DNA of 64,000 bases from Streptomyces spiramyceticus (lineage in GTDB: Bacteria > Actinomycetota > Actinomycetes > Streptomycetales > Streptomycetaceae): contig NZ_JARBAX010000001.1 in NCBI RefSeq assembly GCF_028807635.1, forward strand, positions 1,997,001 to 2,061,000, written 5' to 3'. Numbering within the stretch: position 1 is the stretch's first letter; every line of letters starts with the position of its first letter. Position numbers and translations under genes: made by a program. Below are positions 1-12,800 of the stretch, in pieces. The notes under the pieces were generated by a model. That model had not been told where the DNA came from. It was given only the letters and a program-made list of their open reading frames with translations, and did not search any database.

Positions 1-3000
1 TAGTTCAGCGACATCCGCATGCCCTGGGGCTTCTCCCAGAACTCCAGCGTCAGCTCGAACTGCGCGTCCTGGCGCGGCAGGTCCGATGCCGCGACCCGCA
101 GGCCCGTGGCGTCGGCGTCCTTCTGCCACGGCATCGTCTGCAGCACCATCATGGCCTGGACCAGCGGCGTACGAGCGGGGTCCCGCTCGGTGACGACCGC
201 GTCGACCACCCGGTCGAACGGCACCTCGGCGTGCGCGAAGGCGTCCAGCACGGTCTCGCGCACCGAGCCCAGCAGCTCGGCGCCGGTCGCTGCCTCGTCG
301 ATCCGGGTCCGCAGCGCCAGCGTATTGACGAAGAAGCCCAGCACATCTTCGAGTTCCGCCCGGTCACGACCGGTGGTGGCAGTGCCCAGGACCACGTCGG
401 TCTGGACGCTGTACCGGGACAGCATCAGCTGCACGGCGGCCGTCAGCCCCATGAACAGCGTCGCGCCGTGGGCCTTGCAGACCTCGGTCAGCCGGTCGAG
501 CAGGTCCGGGGAGATGTCGAAGTCGCAGGTGCTGCCGGCCCGGGTGCGCACGGCGGGACGCGGCCGGTCGGTGGGCAGGTCCAGGACGGGGGCGCCCGCC
601 AGCTGGTCGCGCCAGTACCCCAGGGCGTCGTCGAGTGCCTCGGGGGTCATCGTTTCCCGCTGCCATATCGCGTAGTCCGCGTACTGGACCGGAAGGGCGG
701 GCAATGTCTCGCCCGCGTACAGCGCTTCCAGTTCCCGCGCGATGACGTTCACCGACCAGCCGTCGGTGACGATGTGGTGCATCGAGAGGACGAGCACGTG
801 CTCGTCGGGAGCCGTCCGGAGCAGGGTGGGGCGCATCAGCGGGCCGGTGCGCAGGTCAAAGACTGTTTCGAGCTCGGCCCGCATGAAGTCGGCCACTCGG
901 TCGGACGGGCAGTCGATCAGCGGGAGTTCGACCGGGGTGGCCGGGTGGATGATCTGTACGCCCTGGCCGTCGACGGTGTCGAAGGTCGTACGCAGCGATT
1001 CGTGCCGCGCCACCAGTGCGTTCAGGGCGTCCCGCAGGGCCTGGACCTGCAACGAGCCGCGCAGCCACACCGCACCACCCGTGTTGTACTCCGTACCGCT
1101 GGGATCGAACTCGGCCGCGAACCACATCCGCTGCTGGGCGTACGACAGCGGCGACGTCTCACCCCTGCGCACCAGCACCAGCGGCGCCTCGACGGCCGCA
1201 CTGCCCAGCTCGGCAGCGGCCAGGCTTTCGACCGTGGGGTGGTCGAAGAGGGTCCGTACCGGGATCTCCAGGCCCGCCCGGCGCAGCCGGGACACCGCCT
1301 GAATGGCCAGGATCGAGTCACCACCAAGGCGGAAGAAGCCGTCGTGCACGCCGATCCGGTCCGCACCCAGAACCCCGGCGAACACCTCCGCGATCGCCTG
1401 CTCCCGCGCAGTACGCGGAGCGACATACGCCTCCCCCAGAACCGAAAGATCCGGCTCCGGAAGCGCCTTGCGGTCCACCTTCCCGTTCGCCGTCAACGGA
1501 AGAGAATCCAGCACCACACACACCGCCGGAACCATGTACTCCGGCAGCCCCGCCGCCACAAACGCCCGCAGCCCGCCCGGGTCCACATCCGTACCGGCAT
1601 CCACATCCGCATCCGCCACGACATACGCAACCAGCTGCTTCACACCACGCTGGTCCGCCCGTACCACCACCACCGCCTGCGCGACCGCCGGGTGGCCCGT
1701 CAGGACCGCCTCGACCTCACCCAACTCAATACGGAAACCACGCACCTTGACCTGATTGTCCGCACGGCCGACGAAGTCGAGCACTCCCTCGGGCAGCCAC
1801 CGCACCACGTCCCCGGTGCGGTACATCCGCTCGCCCGCGCCGCCGAAGGGAGACGCGACGAAGCGCCCCGCCGTGAGGCCCGGCCGCCGGGCGTATCCGT
1901 GGGCGAGGCCGGTGCCCGAGATGTACAGCTCTCCGGGGGTGCCGACGGGCACGGGCCGCAGCCACGCGTCCAGCACGTACAGCCGCGTGTCCGGTGCCGG
2001 GCCGCCCAGCCGCACCGGGCTCTCCGCCGAGTGCGAACCGTTGAGGACATGGGTGGAGGCGGTGATCGACGTTTCCGTCGGCCCGTACGCGTTCACCAGA
2101 CGCACGCCGGGGACTTCGTCCAGCACCTTCTGGCAGTGGCGCGGCGACAGTACGTCGCCACCCGACATCAGCATCCGGACGCCCGCGAGTATCTGCACAT
2201 CGGCGTCGACGACCTCGTGGAACAGCCCGGCCGTCAGCCACAGCGCCGTCACACCATGGGTACGCAGCAGCGCACCCAGCTCCTCCACCGACAGCATCCG
2301 CTCCGGCGAAATCGCCAGCGTGCCGCCATTGAGCAGCGCACTCCACATCTCCAGCGCACCCGCATCGAACGACAGCGTGCTCAACTGCGAGACCACATCG
2401 GCGGAGGTGAGAGCGAAGCGAGGGTCGCGGACGACGCGCAGGAAGCCCTCGTGCGGCAGCACCGTCCCCTTCGGACGGCCCGTCGAACCCGAGGTGTAGA
2501 AGATGTACGCCGCGCTCTGCGGCAGCACCCCGGCCTCGGGCGCCGACTCCGGCCGGCCGGACATCTCCTCGGCGACTTCGTCCAGCAGCAGCACATGGGC
2601 GTCCGGGAGCGCGGACACCGTGGAGGAGTCGGCCAGCACCACCGCCACACGCGAGTCGGCGACCATGAATTCCAGCCGGTCCGCCGGGTATTCGGGGTCC
2701 AGCGGTACCGCCGTACCGCCCGACTTCAGAACCGCCAGCAGCGCGACGATCGGCTCGATACCGCGCGGCAGGCACACCCCGACCGGGACCCCCAGGCCGA
2801 CGCCACGGTCTCGCAGCACATGCGCCAGCCGGTTCGCCCGTACGTCCAACTCCCCGTAGGTGAGGCTCTCTTCGCCGCAGACCAGAGCCACCGCCTCCGG
2901 CGCCCGCGCCACCTGCTCGGCGAAAACCCCCGGCAGCGTCACACCACCGAAGCCGCCGATCCCCGAAGCCCACTCCCCCAGCATCAGCCCCCGCTCGGAG

Positions 3001-3632
3001 GCCGACACCGACGGCAGCTCGGCCAGCGGCAGTTCCGTGTCCCGCGCGACCAGGTCGGCCGTCCTCCGCAACTCGCCCGCCATCGCCTCCGGCAGCGGGC
3101 CGAACGCATCGGGTCCGTACGCCAGCCGCACCTGCCGCCCGTCCACCAGAAGGTCGAACGCCGTCGGCTCCACACCTTCCGGCGCCGCGCCGTCAACCGC
3201 CCCGAAGACAACCTGCCCGTCGAACAACGACGCCTCGGCAGGCACCCCCGCCAGCTCCCGCAGCGCATCGACCGGCAGCGCCTCCTGCCGCTCGGAGGCA
3301 GCCATCTGCTCCCCGAGCCGCCGCAGCCACGCGCCCACCGGCTCACCGGGAAGCAGCAGCGCCCGCACCGGACGCACCACTCCCGCACCATCGGTCACGC
3401 CGACCAGCACATCGCGCCGCCCCCGCACATGCGAAAGCGTCAGGCACCACAGCCCGGCAGCGGCCACCTCGAACGGAACCCCGGCCCGCTCCGCGACCTC
3501 GGCAAGCGCCGGCACCTCACCGTCCACGACCGGCCCGTCCGCCCGGTCCTCCCGTACCGTCCCCGCGCCCTCGAATCCGGACAGGATCTCTTCCCAGTAC
3601 GCCACCACAGCAGCCTCATACATCCCAGACAC
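1..3632 (-). CDS. Non-ribosomal peptide synthetase, second of the pair, 3' part outside window
   Basis: About 1,210 residues are visible; the C-terminal end lies beyond position 1. Order seen: a truncated N-terminal condensation-like segment (about 1-205), adenylation domain (about 210-720, with [11 protein letters not shown] and a YRTGD motif), carrier domain with GGDSI (Ser near 772), then a condensation domain with HHIVTDG near 950. The GTG at 3632 is chosen because a GGGGGAG ribosome site lies 8 bases upstream, exactly as in the larger NRPS. The first segment resembles only the C-terminal half of a condensation domain and has no HHxxxDG motif, so this protein looks like a chain starter. 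The pocket residues I read by eye are DALWMGAIT, identical to module 1 of the large NRPS; I cannot name the substrate with confidence. The following condensation domain has the [10 protein letters not shown] signature of an LCL type, which fits the absence of an epimerase before it. Confidence 0.93.
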   Translation of the reverse strand, partial: MSGMYEAAVVAYWEEILSGFEGAGTVREDRADGPVVDGEVPALAEVAERAGVPFEVAAAGLWCLTLSHVRGRRDVLVGVTDGAGVVRPVRALLLPGEPVGAWLRRLGEQMAASERQEALPVDALRELAGVPAEASLFDGQVVFGAVDGAAPEGVEPTAFDLLVDGRQVRLAYGPDAFGPLPEAMAGELRRTADLVARDTELPLAELPSVSASERGLMLGEWASGIGGFGGVTLPGVFAEQVARAPEAVALVCGEESLTYGELDVRANRLAHVLRDRGVGLGVPVGVCLPRGIEPIVALLAVLKSGGTAVPLDPEYPADRLEFMVADSRVAVVLADSSTVSALPDAHVLLLDEVAEEMSGRPESAPEAGVLPQSAAYIFYTSGSTGRPKGTVLPHEGFLRVVRDPRFALTSADVVSQLSTLSFDAGALEMWSALLNGGTLAISPERMLSVEELGALLRTHGVTALWLTAGLFHEVVDADVQILAGVRMLMSGGDVLSPRHCQKVLDEVPGVRLVNAYGPTETSITASTHVLNGSHSAESPVRLGGPAPDTRLYVLDAWLRPVPVGTPGELYISGTGLAHGYARRPGLTAGRFVASPFGGAGERMYRTGDVVRWLPEGVLDFVGRADNQVKVRGFRIELGEVEAVLTGHPAVAQAVVVVRADQRGVKQLVAYVVADADVDAGTDVDPGGLRAFVAAGLPEYMVPAVCVVLDSLPLTANGKVDRKALPEPDLSVLGEAYVAPRTAREQAIAEVFAGVLGADRIGVHDGFFRLGGDSILAIQAVSRLRRAGLEIPVRTLFDHPTVESLAAAELGSAAVEAPLVLVRRGETSPLSYAQQRMWFAAEFDPSGTEYNTGGAVWLRGSLQVQALRDALNALVARHESLRTTFDTVDGQGVQIIHPATPVELPLIDCPSDRVADFMRAELETVFDLRTGPLMRPTLLRTAPDEHVLVLSMHHIVTDGWSVNVIARELEALYAGETLPALPVQYADYAIWQRETMTPEALDDALGYWRDQLAGAPVLDLPTDRPRPAVRTRAGSTCDFDISPDLLDRLTEVCKAHGATLFMGLTAAVQLMLSRYSVQTDVVLGTATTGRDRAELEDVLGFFVNTLALRTRIDEAATGAELLGSVRETVLDAFAHAEVPFDRVVDAVVTERDPARTPLVQAMMVLQTMPWQKDADATGLRVAASDLPRQDAQFELTLEFWEKPQGMRMSLN

Positions 3633-3893
3633 GTAAGTCACTCCCCCATACTGAGAATTCGAACCCATGCAGATCGCGGATCACAGATCACCTACGACAG
3701 ATCACCGAGAGGGCGCAAAAGGAATTGACGAAATAGACCCGTGGACTCATCGGGAATCGGATGGATTCCGTCACCAATTCCGCCCAGGGACCAGGACGAT
3801 CGCCCCTCAAGGCTAGCCAGCGGCCGATGGCGCCCACAACGAACTAAAGCCCCAGATAAAATCGCCAGGTGAAAAGGCGAACCTCATTCCGGC
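3633..3893 (-). promoter_or_regulatory. Intergenic region with candidate promoter for the second NRPS
   Basis: No gene is seen in this 261-bp gap between the two NRPS genes. On the minus strand a -35-like TTGTGG (3834-3839) and a -10-like TAGCCT (3810-3815) are separated by 18 bp. The same pair with the same spacing, inside a conserved block of about 85 bp, lies upstream of the beta-lactamase-fold gene at 24306-24335. A ribosome site GGGGGAG precedes the GTG start. The predicted 5' leader is about 170 nt. The promoter is inferred from conservation; the individual hexamers match consensus only weakly. Confidence 0.5.
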
Positions 3894-6800
3894 TCAGCTT
3901 CCGTCGATGATCTCGCTCAGTGCGGAGACGAAGTCCTCGGCGAGCGCGGTGACCGTCTCGGGGCGGTACGTGTCCGTCGCGTACATGAACTGGACCACGA
4001 GCCTGCCCGAGGAGACGATCGCCACGATGTCCAGCAGGTGGTGACGCTCCTCGGTGGCCGGGGCCGCCGGCGCGGTGTACGGGACCGGCGGGCCGTAGAA
4101 GCCCTGGGTGCTGTCCGCCGCGTCGTACTGGCCCAGGTAGTTGAAGCTGACCTGCGGTTCGGGCCCTTCCGCGATCGCACCCTTGACGTAGCGCAAAAGG
4201 CCGTATCCGATACCGCGCTGCGGGACGGCCCGCAGCTGTCGCTTCACCGTATTGATCTGCGGGCGCCATTCCCACGTGGTCGGAGCCGCGAGCCGCACCG
4301 GGAACTGCGTGGTGAACCAGCCGACCGTGCGTGACACGTCGACTCCGTCGATGATTTCCTCCCGGCCGTGGCCTTCCAGATTCACCAGGACTTCGGGCTG
4401 TCCGGACCAGTCGGTGAGCGTCCGGCCGAGAGCGGAGAGCAGTACGTCGTTGATCTGTGTCCGGTAGCGGCCGGGTACCTCCTGGAGGAGCAACTTGGTG
4501 GCGGCTTCGTCGAGTTCGGCACTGGCGACCGCACGGAAGCGGTCCAGGTTGGCGCCGTCGAGGTCGACGGGCAGGGCGGACCCTTCCGCCGGGGCGCCCG
4601 ACGCGACCTCGTTCCAGTACGCGATCTCCTCGTCCAGCGCGCCGGCTTCCGTGTGGGCGGCCAGCGCCCGGGACCAGGACTGGAAGGACGTCGTCTTGGC
4701 GCCGAGGTCGACGGCCCTGCCGCGCCGCGCCTGTTCGTAGGCGGTCGCGAGGTCGGAGAGCAGGATGCGCCAGGACACGCCGTCGACAACCAAGTGGTGG
4801 ATGGCTACGAAGAGTTGAGGCGCCCGGTCGTCGGACTCGAACAGGACGACCTTGATCATCGGCCCGTCCACCGGACTGAGCCCCGTCTGCGCCTCGGCCA
4901 CGGCCCGCGCGACCACGGCTTCGCGGTCCGTCGCACCCGACAGGTCGTGCCAGGTGAGCACGTCAAGGGACTCCTCGCCCCTGACGTACTGCCGCCAGCC
5001 GCCCTCCTCCGGTACGTACCGCATCCGCAGGGCGTCGTGCCGGCGCAGAAGTGCCGCGACCGCCGCTTCGAGTGCCGTCCGGTCGACGTCCGCGAAGCCC
5101 AGTTCGACGAACGTCGCCATGATGAGGTTCTCGGGCGCGGTGAAGCTGTCGAAGAACCAGCGCTGGATCGGCGTGAGCGGTACGTCGCCCGTCACCGGCT
5201 GCTGCACCTCGGTCTCGGACTCCTCCTCGGTGACCAGTTCGGCCAGCCCGGCGATGGTCGGGGCTTTGAACAGGTTCTTCGGAGATATCCGAAGGCCTGC
5301 CTCCCTGGCCCGTGACACCACCTGGATGCTGAGGATCGAATCCCCGCCCAGCTCGAAGAAGTTGTCGTGCACGCCGACCTGCTCCAGGCCCAGCACCTCG
5401 GCCCACACCTCGGCGAGCGCCCGCTCGCGCTGCGTGCCCGGTGCCGCGTACTCCTGGCCGGTCGCCGCCTCCATGTCCGGTTCGGGCAGTGCCTTGCGGT
5501 CCACCTTCCCGTTCGCGTTCAGCGGGAGAGCGTCCAGCACCACGAAGGCGGTCGGCATCATGTAGTCCGGCAGCGACGCGCGGACGTACTCCCGCAGACC
5601 GGCCTGGTCGACACCGGTGCCGGCCGCGTAGGCGACCAGCCGCTTCACCCCGGGGCGTATTTCCCGTACGGCGACCACGGCCTGCGCGACGTCCGGATGG
5701 CTCGCCAGGGCGATCTCGATCTCGCCCAGCTCGATGCGGAAGCCGCGGATCTTGACCTGGTTGTCCGCACGGCCCACGAAGTCCAGCTGCCCGTCGGGCA
5801 GCCATCGGACCACGTCGCCCGAGCGGTACATCCGCTCCCCCGTGAAGGGGCAGGCCACGTACCGGCTCGCGGTCAGGCCGGGGTGTCCCGCATAGCCTCG
5901 GGTCACGCCCTCACCGGCGAGATACAGCTCGCCAGCGACGCCCACCGGCACCGGGCGCAGCCAGGAGTCGAGCACATAGGCGCGGGTCCGCCCGATGGGA
6001 CGGCCGATCGGCATGGTCGGCCCCACGGTGTCGCCCTCGACGAGGTGCACCGTCGCGAAGATGCTGGTCTCCGTCGGACCGTACGCCGCAACCAACTGCA
6101 CGTCAGGGGCCTGCTCCACCACCTTCTGGAAGTGCCGGGGCGACAGCACGTCACCGCCGGTCATCACCATGCGCAGGCCCGAGAGCATCCGCACATCGGC
6201 GTCGACCACCTCGTGGAACAGGCCGGTCGTCACCCACAGCACGGTCACGCCGTGGGCCCGTACCAGCGCGCCCATCTCCTCCACGGACAGCACGCGCGCG
6301 GTGGACACCGCGAGTGTGGCCCCGTTGGCGAAGGCGCTCCAGATCTCCAGGGCGCTGGCGTCGAACGACAGCGTGGCGGTCTGGCTGATCACATCGTCCG
6401 AGGTGAAGGCGAGCCGCGCGTCCCTCGCCACCCGCAGCACACCGGCGTGCGGCACGACGATGCCCTTCGGGCGGCCCGTGGACCCCGAGGTGTAGAAGAC
6501 GTACGCCGCGTTCTGGGGCACGAGTGACACCGCGGGCGGGTCCTGACGGCCGGAGGTGGCGTCTGCCTCGCTCGCGAGATCCTCGATGAGGACGACCGGC
6601 ACGCCGGCGTCCGGCACGGCATCCACGGCCGAGGCCGTGGTGAGCAGCAGCTCGATGCCCGAGTCGGCCGCCATGAACGACAGGCGCTCGGCCGGGTATT
6701 CGGGGTCGAGCGGCACATACACACCACCTGCCTTGAACACCGCGAGCAGCACCACGATCGGCTCGACACCGCGCGGCAGACACACCCCGACCCGTACCTC

Positions 6801-9800
6801 CGGACCCACACCGTGGTCCCGCAGGGTGTGCGCGAGGCGGTTCGCCCGTACGTCCAGACCGGCGTACGTCAGACGGTCGTCGCCGCACGCCAGCGCGACG
6901 GACTCCGGGGCGCGCGCCACCTGCTCGGCGAACACCTCGGTGAGCACCGCACCGGCGGGCCCGGCGTCACCCTCGGCCCACTCGCCCAGCACCCGGTCGC
7001 GCTCCGGCGCCGAAAGCCGCGGCATCTGCGACAGCGGCCGCTCGGCGCCGTCGGCGAGGGCCTCCAGCACGATCAGCAGGTGGCCGGCCATCCGACGGAT
7101 GGTGCTCGCGTCGAACAGGTCGGTGTTGTAGACGATGTAGCCGCGCATTTCGCCCTCGACCTCACCGAAGTCCATCGTGAGGTCGAACTGCGCCGTCGTG
7201 GACCGCATGGCGTAGTCCTGCCAGCGCAGACCGGCCCGCGCCGTCTCCGGGGCGCCCGAGAGGTTCTCGTAGCTGACCGCTGCCTGGACGAGCGGGCTGC
7301 GGCTCGGGTCGCGCTCGGTGACGACCGCGTCCACGACCCGGTCGAAGGGCACGTCCGCGTGGGCGAAGGCGTCGAGGACGGTGCCCCGCACCGCGCCCAG
7401 CAGCTCGGCTCCGGTGGAGGCCTCGTCGATCCGGGTGCGCAGCGCCAGCGTGTTGACGAAGAACCCGACGACGTCCTCCAGCTCCTCGCGCTCACGGCCC
7501 GAGGTGACGGTGGCGACAACGACGTCGGACTGTCCGCTGTAGCGCGACAGCAGCAGCTGCACCGCTGCCGTGAGCCCCATGAACAGCGTGGCGCCCTGCG
7601 CCCGGCACATGTCGGCCAGCCGCTCCAGCACGTCGGCCGGGATCACCACATGCTCGCTGGCACCGGCCGTGGTCCGCTCGGCGGGACGCGGGCGGTCGGT
7701 GGGCAGCTCCAGGACGGGGGCGCCCGCCAGCTGTTCGCGCCAGTAGCCGAGTCCGCTCTCCAGTACTTCGGGCGTCAGCCGGTCGCGTTGCCATGCCGCG
7801 TAGTCGGCGTACTGGACGGGGAGTCCGGCCAGCGCCTCACCCTCATACAGCGCGCTCAGCTCGCGCTGGATCACGCCGAGCGACCAGCCGTCGGTGATGA
7901 TGTGGTGCATCGCCAGCACGAGGACGTGCGCGTCGGGAGCCACCCGGAGCAGGGTCGGCCGCAGCAGCGGGCCGGTGCGCAGGTCGTACACGTCCATGAG
8001 GAGGGTGTGCACGGCGTCGTCCAGACCGGCGGGGTCGCAGTCGACCACCGGCAGGTCGACCAGGGCGGGCGGGTGGATGACCTGTACGCCCTGGCCGTCG
8101 ACCGTGTCGAAGGTGGTACGCAGCGACTCGTGCCGGGCCACCAGCGCGTCCAGCGCGCTGCGGAGCGCGTCGGTCCGCAGCGCGCCACGCAGCCAAACCA
8201 CACGGCCCGAGTTGTACTCGGTGCTCTCCGGCGCGTGCTCGGCGGCGAACCACATGCGCCGCTGGGCGGAGGAGAGCGGCATGGCGGCTTCGCGCGGTGC
8301 GAGCGGAATGCCCTCGACGCTGCCCCCGCTGTCTCCGCTGTCTCCGCTGTCTCCGCTGCTTCCGCCTCCGCCGACCACCCGCGGGCTCAGGCCGGCGACG
8401 GTCGGGTGGTCGAAGATCTCCCGCACGGACACCTCAAGACCTGCCCGGCGCAGCCGGGACACGATCTGGATGCTGACGATCGAGTCGCCGCCCAGCTGGA
8501 AGAAGTTGTCGTGTACGCCGATGCGTTCCAGGCCGAGCACCGCGCCGAACGCGTCGGCGATCATCTGCTCCTGCGGGGTGCGTGGAGCGACGTACGTCTC
8601 GCTCAGGCCCGACAGGTCCGGGGCCGGAAGCACCCGCCGGTCCAGCTTGCCGTTCGCGTTGAGCGGCAGCGCGTCGAGCACCGTCATGGTCGCGGGCACC
8701 ATGTACTCCGGCAGCACCTCGGCGATCTCCGAGCGGACCGCGTCCACCGCCGGGGAGGCTCCGGCGGCCGGGACGATGTAGGCGGCGAGCCGCTTCACCC
8801 CGGGCTGGTCCTCGCGCGCGACCACCGCCGCCTGTGCCACGCCCGCACAGCGCGTCAACGCGGCTTCGATCTCGGCGAGTTCGATCCGGAATCCCCGGAT
8901 CTTGACCTGGTCGTCGCTGCGACCCGCGTACTCCAGTACGCCGTCGGGCCGCCAACGTACGACGTCTCCGCTGCGGTAGAGCCGCTGACCAGGGGTGAAC
9001 GGGTCGGCGACGAACCGCTCGGACGTGAGCCCGGGCCGGTTGTGGTAGCCGCGGGCCACGCCCTGGCCGCCGATGTACAGCTCGCCCCACACACCCGCTG
9101 GAACGGGCCGCAGCCACGCGTCGAGCACGCGCAGCGCCTTGCCCGCGACCGGACGCCCGATCGGCACCGAGCCCGCGGCGGGCGGCTGCTCCTGGTCGGA
9201 GAACCAGCCTGTCGCGTACACGGTCGCCTCGGTCGGACCGTAGATGTTCGCCACGACCGCGTCCGGCATGACCTCGCCGATGCGGTCGTACAGCGCGGTC
9301 GGGAACGCCTCACCGGCCAGCACCACATGCCCGGCCGAGACTCCGAGACCGTCCTCCGCGAGGACCGCGCCCAGCGCGGAAGGCACCGCAGAGATGAGAC
9401 TGCCGGACCAGCCCTGCGTACGCTCAGCCAGCTCCAGGACGTCCCGCGCGATGTCGAGGGTGCCGCCCGCCGCCAGCGCACCGAACAACTCGAAGACCGA
9501 CACGTCGAAGTTCAGCGACGTGGAGAACCACACCCGGGAGAACTTCTCCTCGCCCAGCGACACGGCCCACTGCACCAGTGAGGCCATCGCCCCGCGCGAG
9601 ACCACGACGCCCTTCGGCCGTCCCGTCGACCCGGACGTGTAGATGACGTACGCCGCCGCCTCCGGGGAGGGCTGCGGGAAGGACGGGCCGGCGGGCGCGT
9701 CGGCCTGCACCGGCATCTCGTCCAGCAGCAGCTGCCGCACACCGTCGGCGTACGGCACGCGCCCGGACAGCGAACCGTGCGTCAGCACGACTTCGATGCC

Positions 9801-12800
9801 CGAGTCCGCGACCATGAACTCCAGCCGGTCCGACGGGTACTCCGGGTCCAGCGGCACATAGGCGCCACCGGCCTTCAGCACCGCCAGCACGGCCACGACC
9901 AGGTCAACCGACCGGGGCAGACACACGCCGACCCGCGACTCCACTCCGACACCGCTTGCCGTCAGCACGCGGGCGAGCGAATCGACCCGGGCGCCGAGCT
10001 CGGCGTACGAGAGCGCCTCCTCGCCACAGACCACGGCGAGCGCGTCGGGCTGCTCGGCGACGCGCGCCGCGAACAGCTCCGTGACGGACACGCCGGCAGG
10101 CGCTGCGACCCCCTCGGACCACTCGCCCGTGACCTGCGCGAGCTCGGATTCCGAGAGCCGAGGCAGCTGCGACAGTGGACGCTCCGGGGCGTCGGCCATC
10201 GCGGCCAGGGTGGTGGCCAGGTATGCGCCGAGCCGCTCGATCGTCGTACGGGTGAAGAGCTCGGGGCTGTACGTGAGCCGCAGCGCGATGTCTGCCGCCG
10301 TGCCGCCCAGGGCAACCAACTGGCGTCCCGTGTACGCGCTCAGGGTGAGCGGGTAGTTGGTCGCGAGAGCGCCCTGGGTGTCGGTGATGGAGAGCCCGTG
10401 GCGAGCGGCGAGGTCGTCGTCGACGGGGTAGTTCTCGAAGACGAGGAGGCTCTCGAACAGGGCGGTGCCGGACGGCACTTCGGTGACCTGGTTGATCTGG
10501 GTGAGTGACAGGTATTCGTGCGGGCGGGATTCCCACTGCTCGGACTGGAGCTGCTGGAGCCACTGCACGACGGGGGCCGACGGCCGGAGGCGGGAGCGTA
10601 CGGGGACGGTGTTTATGAACAGGCCCAGCACCGCCTCGGCTTCCGGCAGGTCCGCCGGGCGGCCCGAGGTCGTCGCGCCGAACACGACGTCGGTCTGCCC
10701 CGAGTACGCGGACAGCAGCAGCGCCCACGCGCCCTGGATCACCGCGTTCACCGTCAGCCTGTTCCGCCGCGCGAACTCCCCGATGCGCGCGGACACTTCG
10801 GGGTCGAGCGGCACCTCGATGTCCTGCGGTGCCCAGGTCTGCCGGGTCGCGGAGGGGGTCGTGGGGAGGGCTACGGGCGTGTCGAAGCCGGCTAGTGCGG
10901 AGCGCCAGTACGCGAGTCCGGCCTCGTTGTCCCGGGAGGCCAGCCATTCGAGGTAGTCGCGGTAGGGGCGACGTATCTCCGGCGCTCCGCCCGCGTAACG
11001 GGTGAAGACGTCCTCCAGCAGCCTGGGCGTGCTCCAGCCATCCATGAGGAGGTGGTGGAAGGTCCATACGACCTGTATCCGGCCGCCGCCCAGGCCGGCC
11101 AGGGACAGCCGCAGGAGGGGCGCCGTATCGAGCCGGATGCCGGCCCGGTCTTCGTGCCGGCGGGCTTCGAGGCGCTCGGCGCGCTGCGCGTCGGTGAGCG
11201 CGGTCCAGTCCTCGCGGGAGACGGGGACGTCGACGCGCTGGTGCACGAGGGCGACGGGCTCGTCGACCTGCTCCCAGACGACGGATACGCTCAGGGCGTC
11301 CGAGGCGTTGATGGCTTCGCGCCAGGCCTTGGCCAGCCGCTCCGTGTCGTCCGCGCCTTCCAGCACGAACGACATCTGCTCCACGTATGCCCCCGGGTCC
11401 TCCAGGGAGTGGAAGAGCATGCCCTGCTGCATCGGCGACAGCGGATACACGTCCGCAATGCCCTCACCCGTGCCGACGACCCGGTCGACCGTCGCCCGGT
11501 CCCAGTCGACCAGCGGGAAGTCGGAGGGAGTACGGCCGCCCACACCAGGTGTCAGGCAGTACGCCACCGCTTCCCGCAGGGCGTCCCGGTACCGCTCGGC
11601 AAGGCCTCGTACTTCCTCGGTGTCGTGCAGCTCCTTCGAGTACTGCCACTGGATCTCCAGCCGACCGTCCACCACCCGGCTCAGGACGTCCAGGACGTGG
11701 GGCCGGTCTTCTTCCGGGCTGCGGTCGTTCTCCACGGGGAGCATTCCGGCGAATACGTCAGGGGCGCCGTCCGCGTCGTACCGGCCGAGGTAGTTGAAGC
11801 TGACCTGCGCGGGATCGGCCAGATCGGCGCCGCCCAGGTAGCGCAGCGCACCGAAGCCGATGCCCCGGTCCGGAATCCCGCGCAGGACTTCCTTCGTGGC
11901 GCGAATCAGCTCGCCCCAGTCGGAGCCGCCCGATTCCACCACCACGGGGTAGATGGAGGTGAACCAGCCGACCGTCCGGGACACGTCCGCGTCCAGCACG
12001 GCCTCTTCGCGGCCGTGCCCCTCGACGTCGACCCACACCCGGTCGCGGCCGGACCACTCACCCAGGACACGGCCCAGTACGGCGAGAAGCACGTCATTGA
12101 CCTGGGTCCGGAACACGCCGGGCACCTGCTGGAGCAGAGCTTCGGTGTCCTCGCGGGGCAGCACGACGGACACGAGATCCGCCGATCCCACGGTGTTCTG
12201 CCCTGCGCCCACTTCGCACAGCGGCTCGGCGTTCTCGACGACCGAGGCCCAGTACGCGGCCTGATCGGCGAATCCGCCCTGCTGCACGTACTCCGCCAGC
12301 TTGGCCGTCCACGCCGGGAACGACATCGAGACCGGGTCGAGAGTCACCTGCCTGCCGGCCCTCAACTGCCGGTAAGCGACGGCAAGGTCTTCGAGCAGGA
12401 TCCGCCAGGACACCCCGTCCACCACCATGTGGTGCACCGCCAACAGCAGCCGCACTCGGCCGCCGGTCCCGGCCTCGGAGATCACACACCGCACCAGCGG
12501 CCCGCCCTCCAGACGGAACCCCTCCTGCACCACAGGATCAAAGTCGCCCGTCACCCGCTCGACAACCACATCACCCGCCACACCGGCAAACTGCGCCCAC
12601 CCCTCCGCGCCCCGCTCGAACCGCACCCACAGACCCTCGTGATGCCGAACCACCGCCGACACCGCAGCCGCGAGCACGTCCACGTCCACATCCGGCGCCA
12701 TCTCGACACACATCGACATACCGAAGTGATCCGGAGCCACCGGATGCGTCCGTACGAACCACTCCTGCACCGGCGAAAGGACCACAGGCCCCTCCACCAC

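Noticed and set aside
231..3728. Long plus-strand open frame (1,165 codons), and similar ones at 11052-14264 and 15270-19922
   Set aside because: They run antisense to clear NRPS coding. Their translations are rich in Arg, Pro, His and Gln with no domain, as expected from GC-rich opposite-strand frames.
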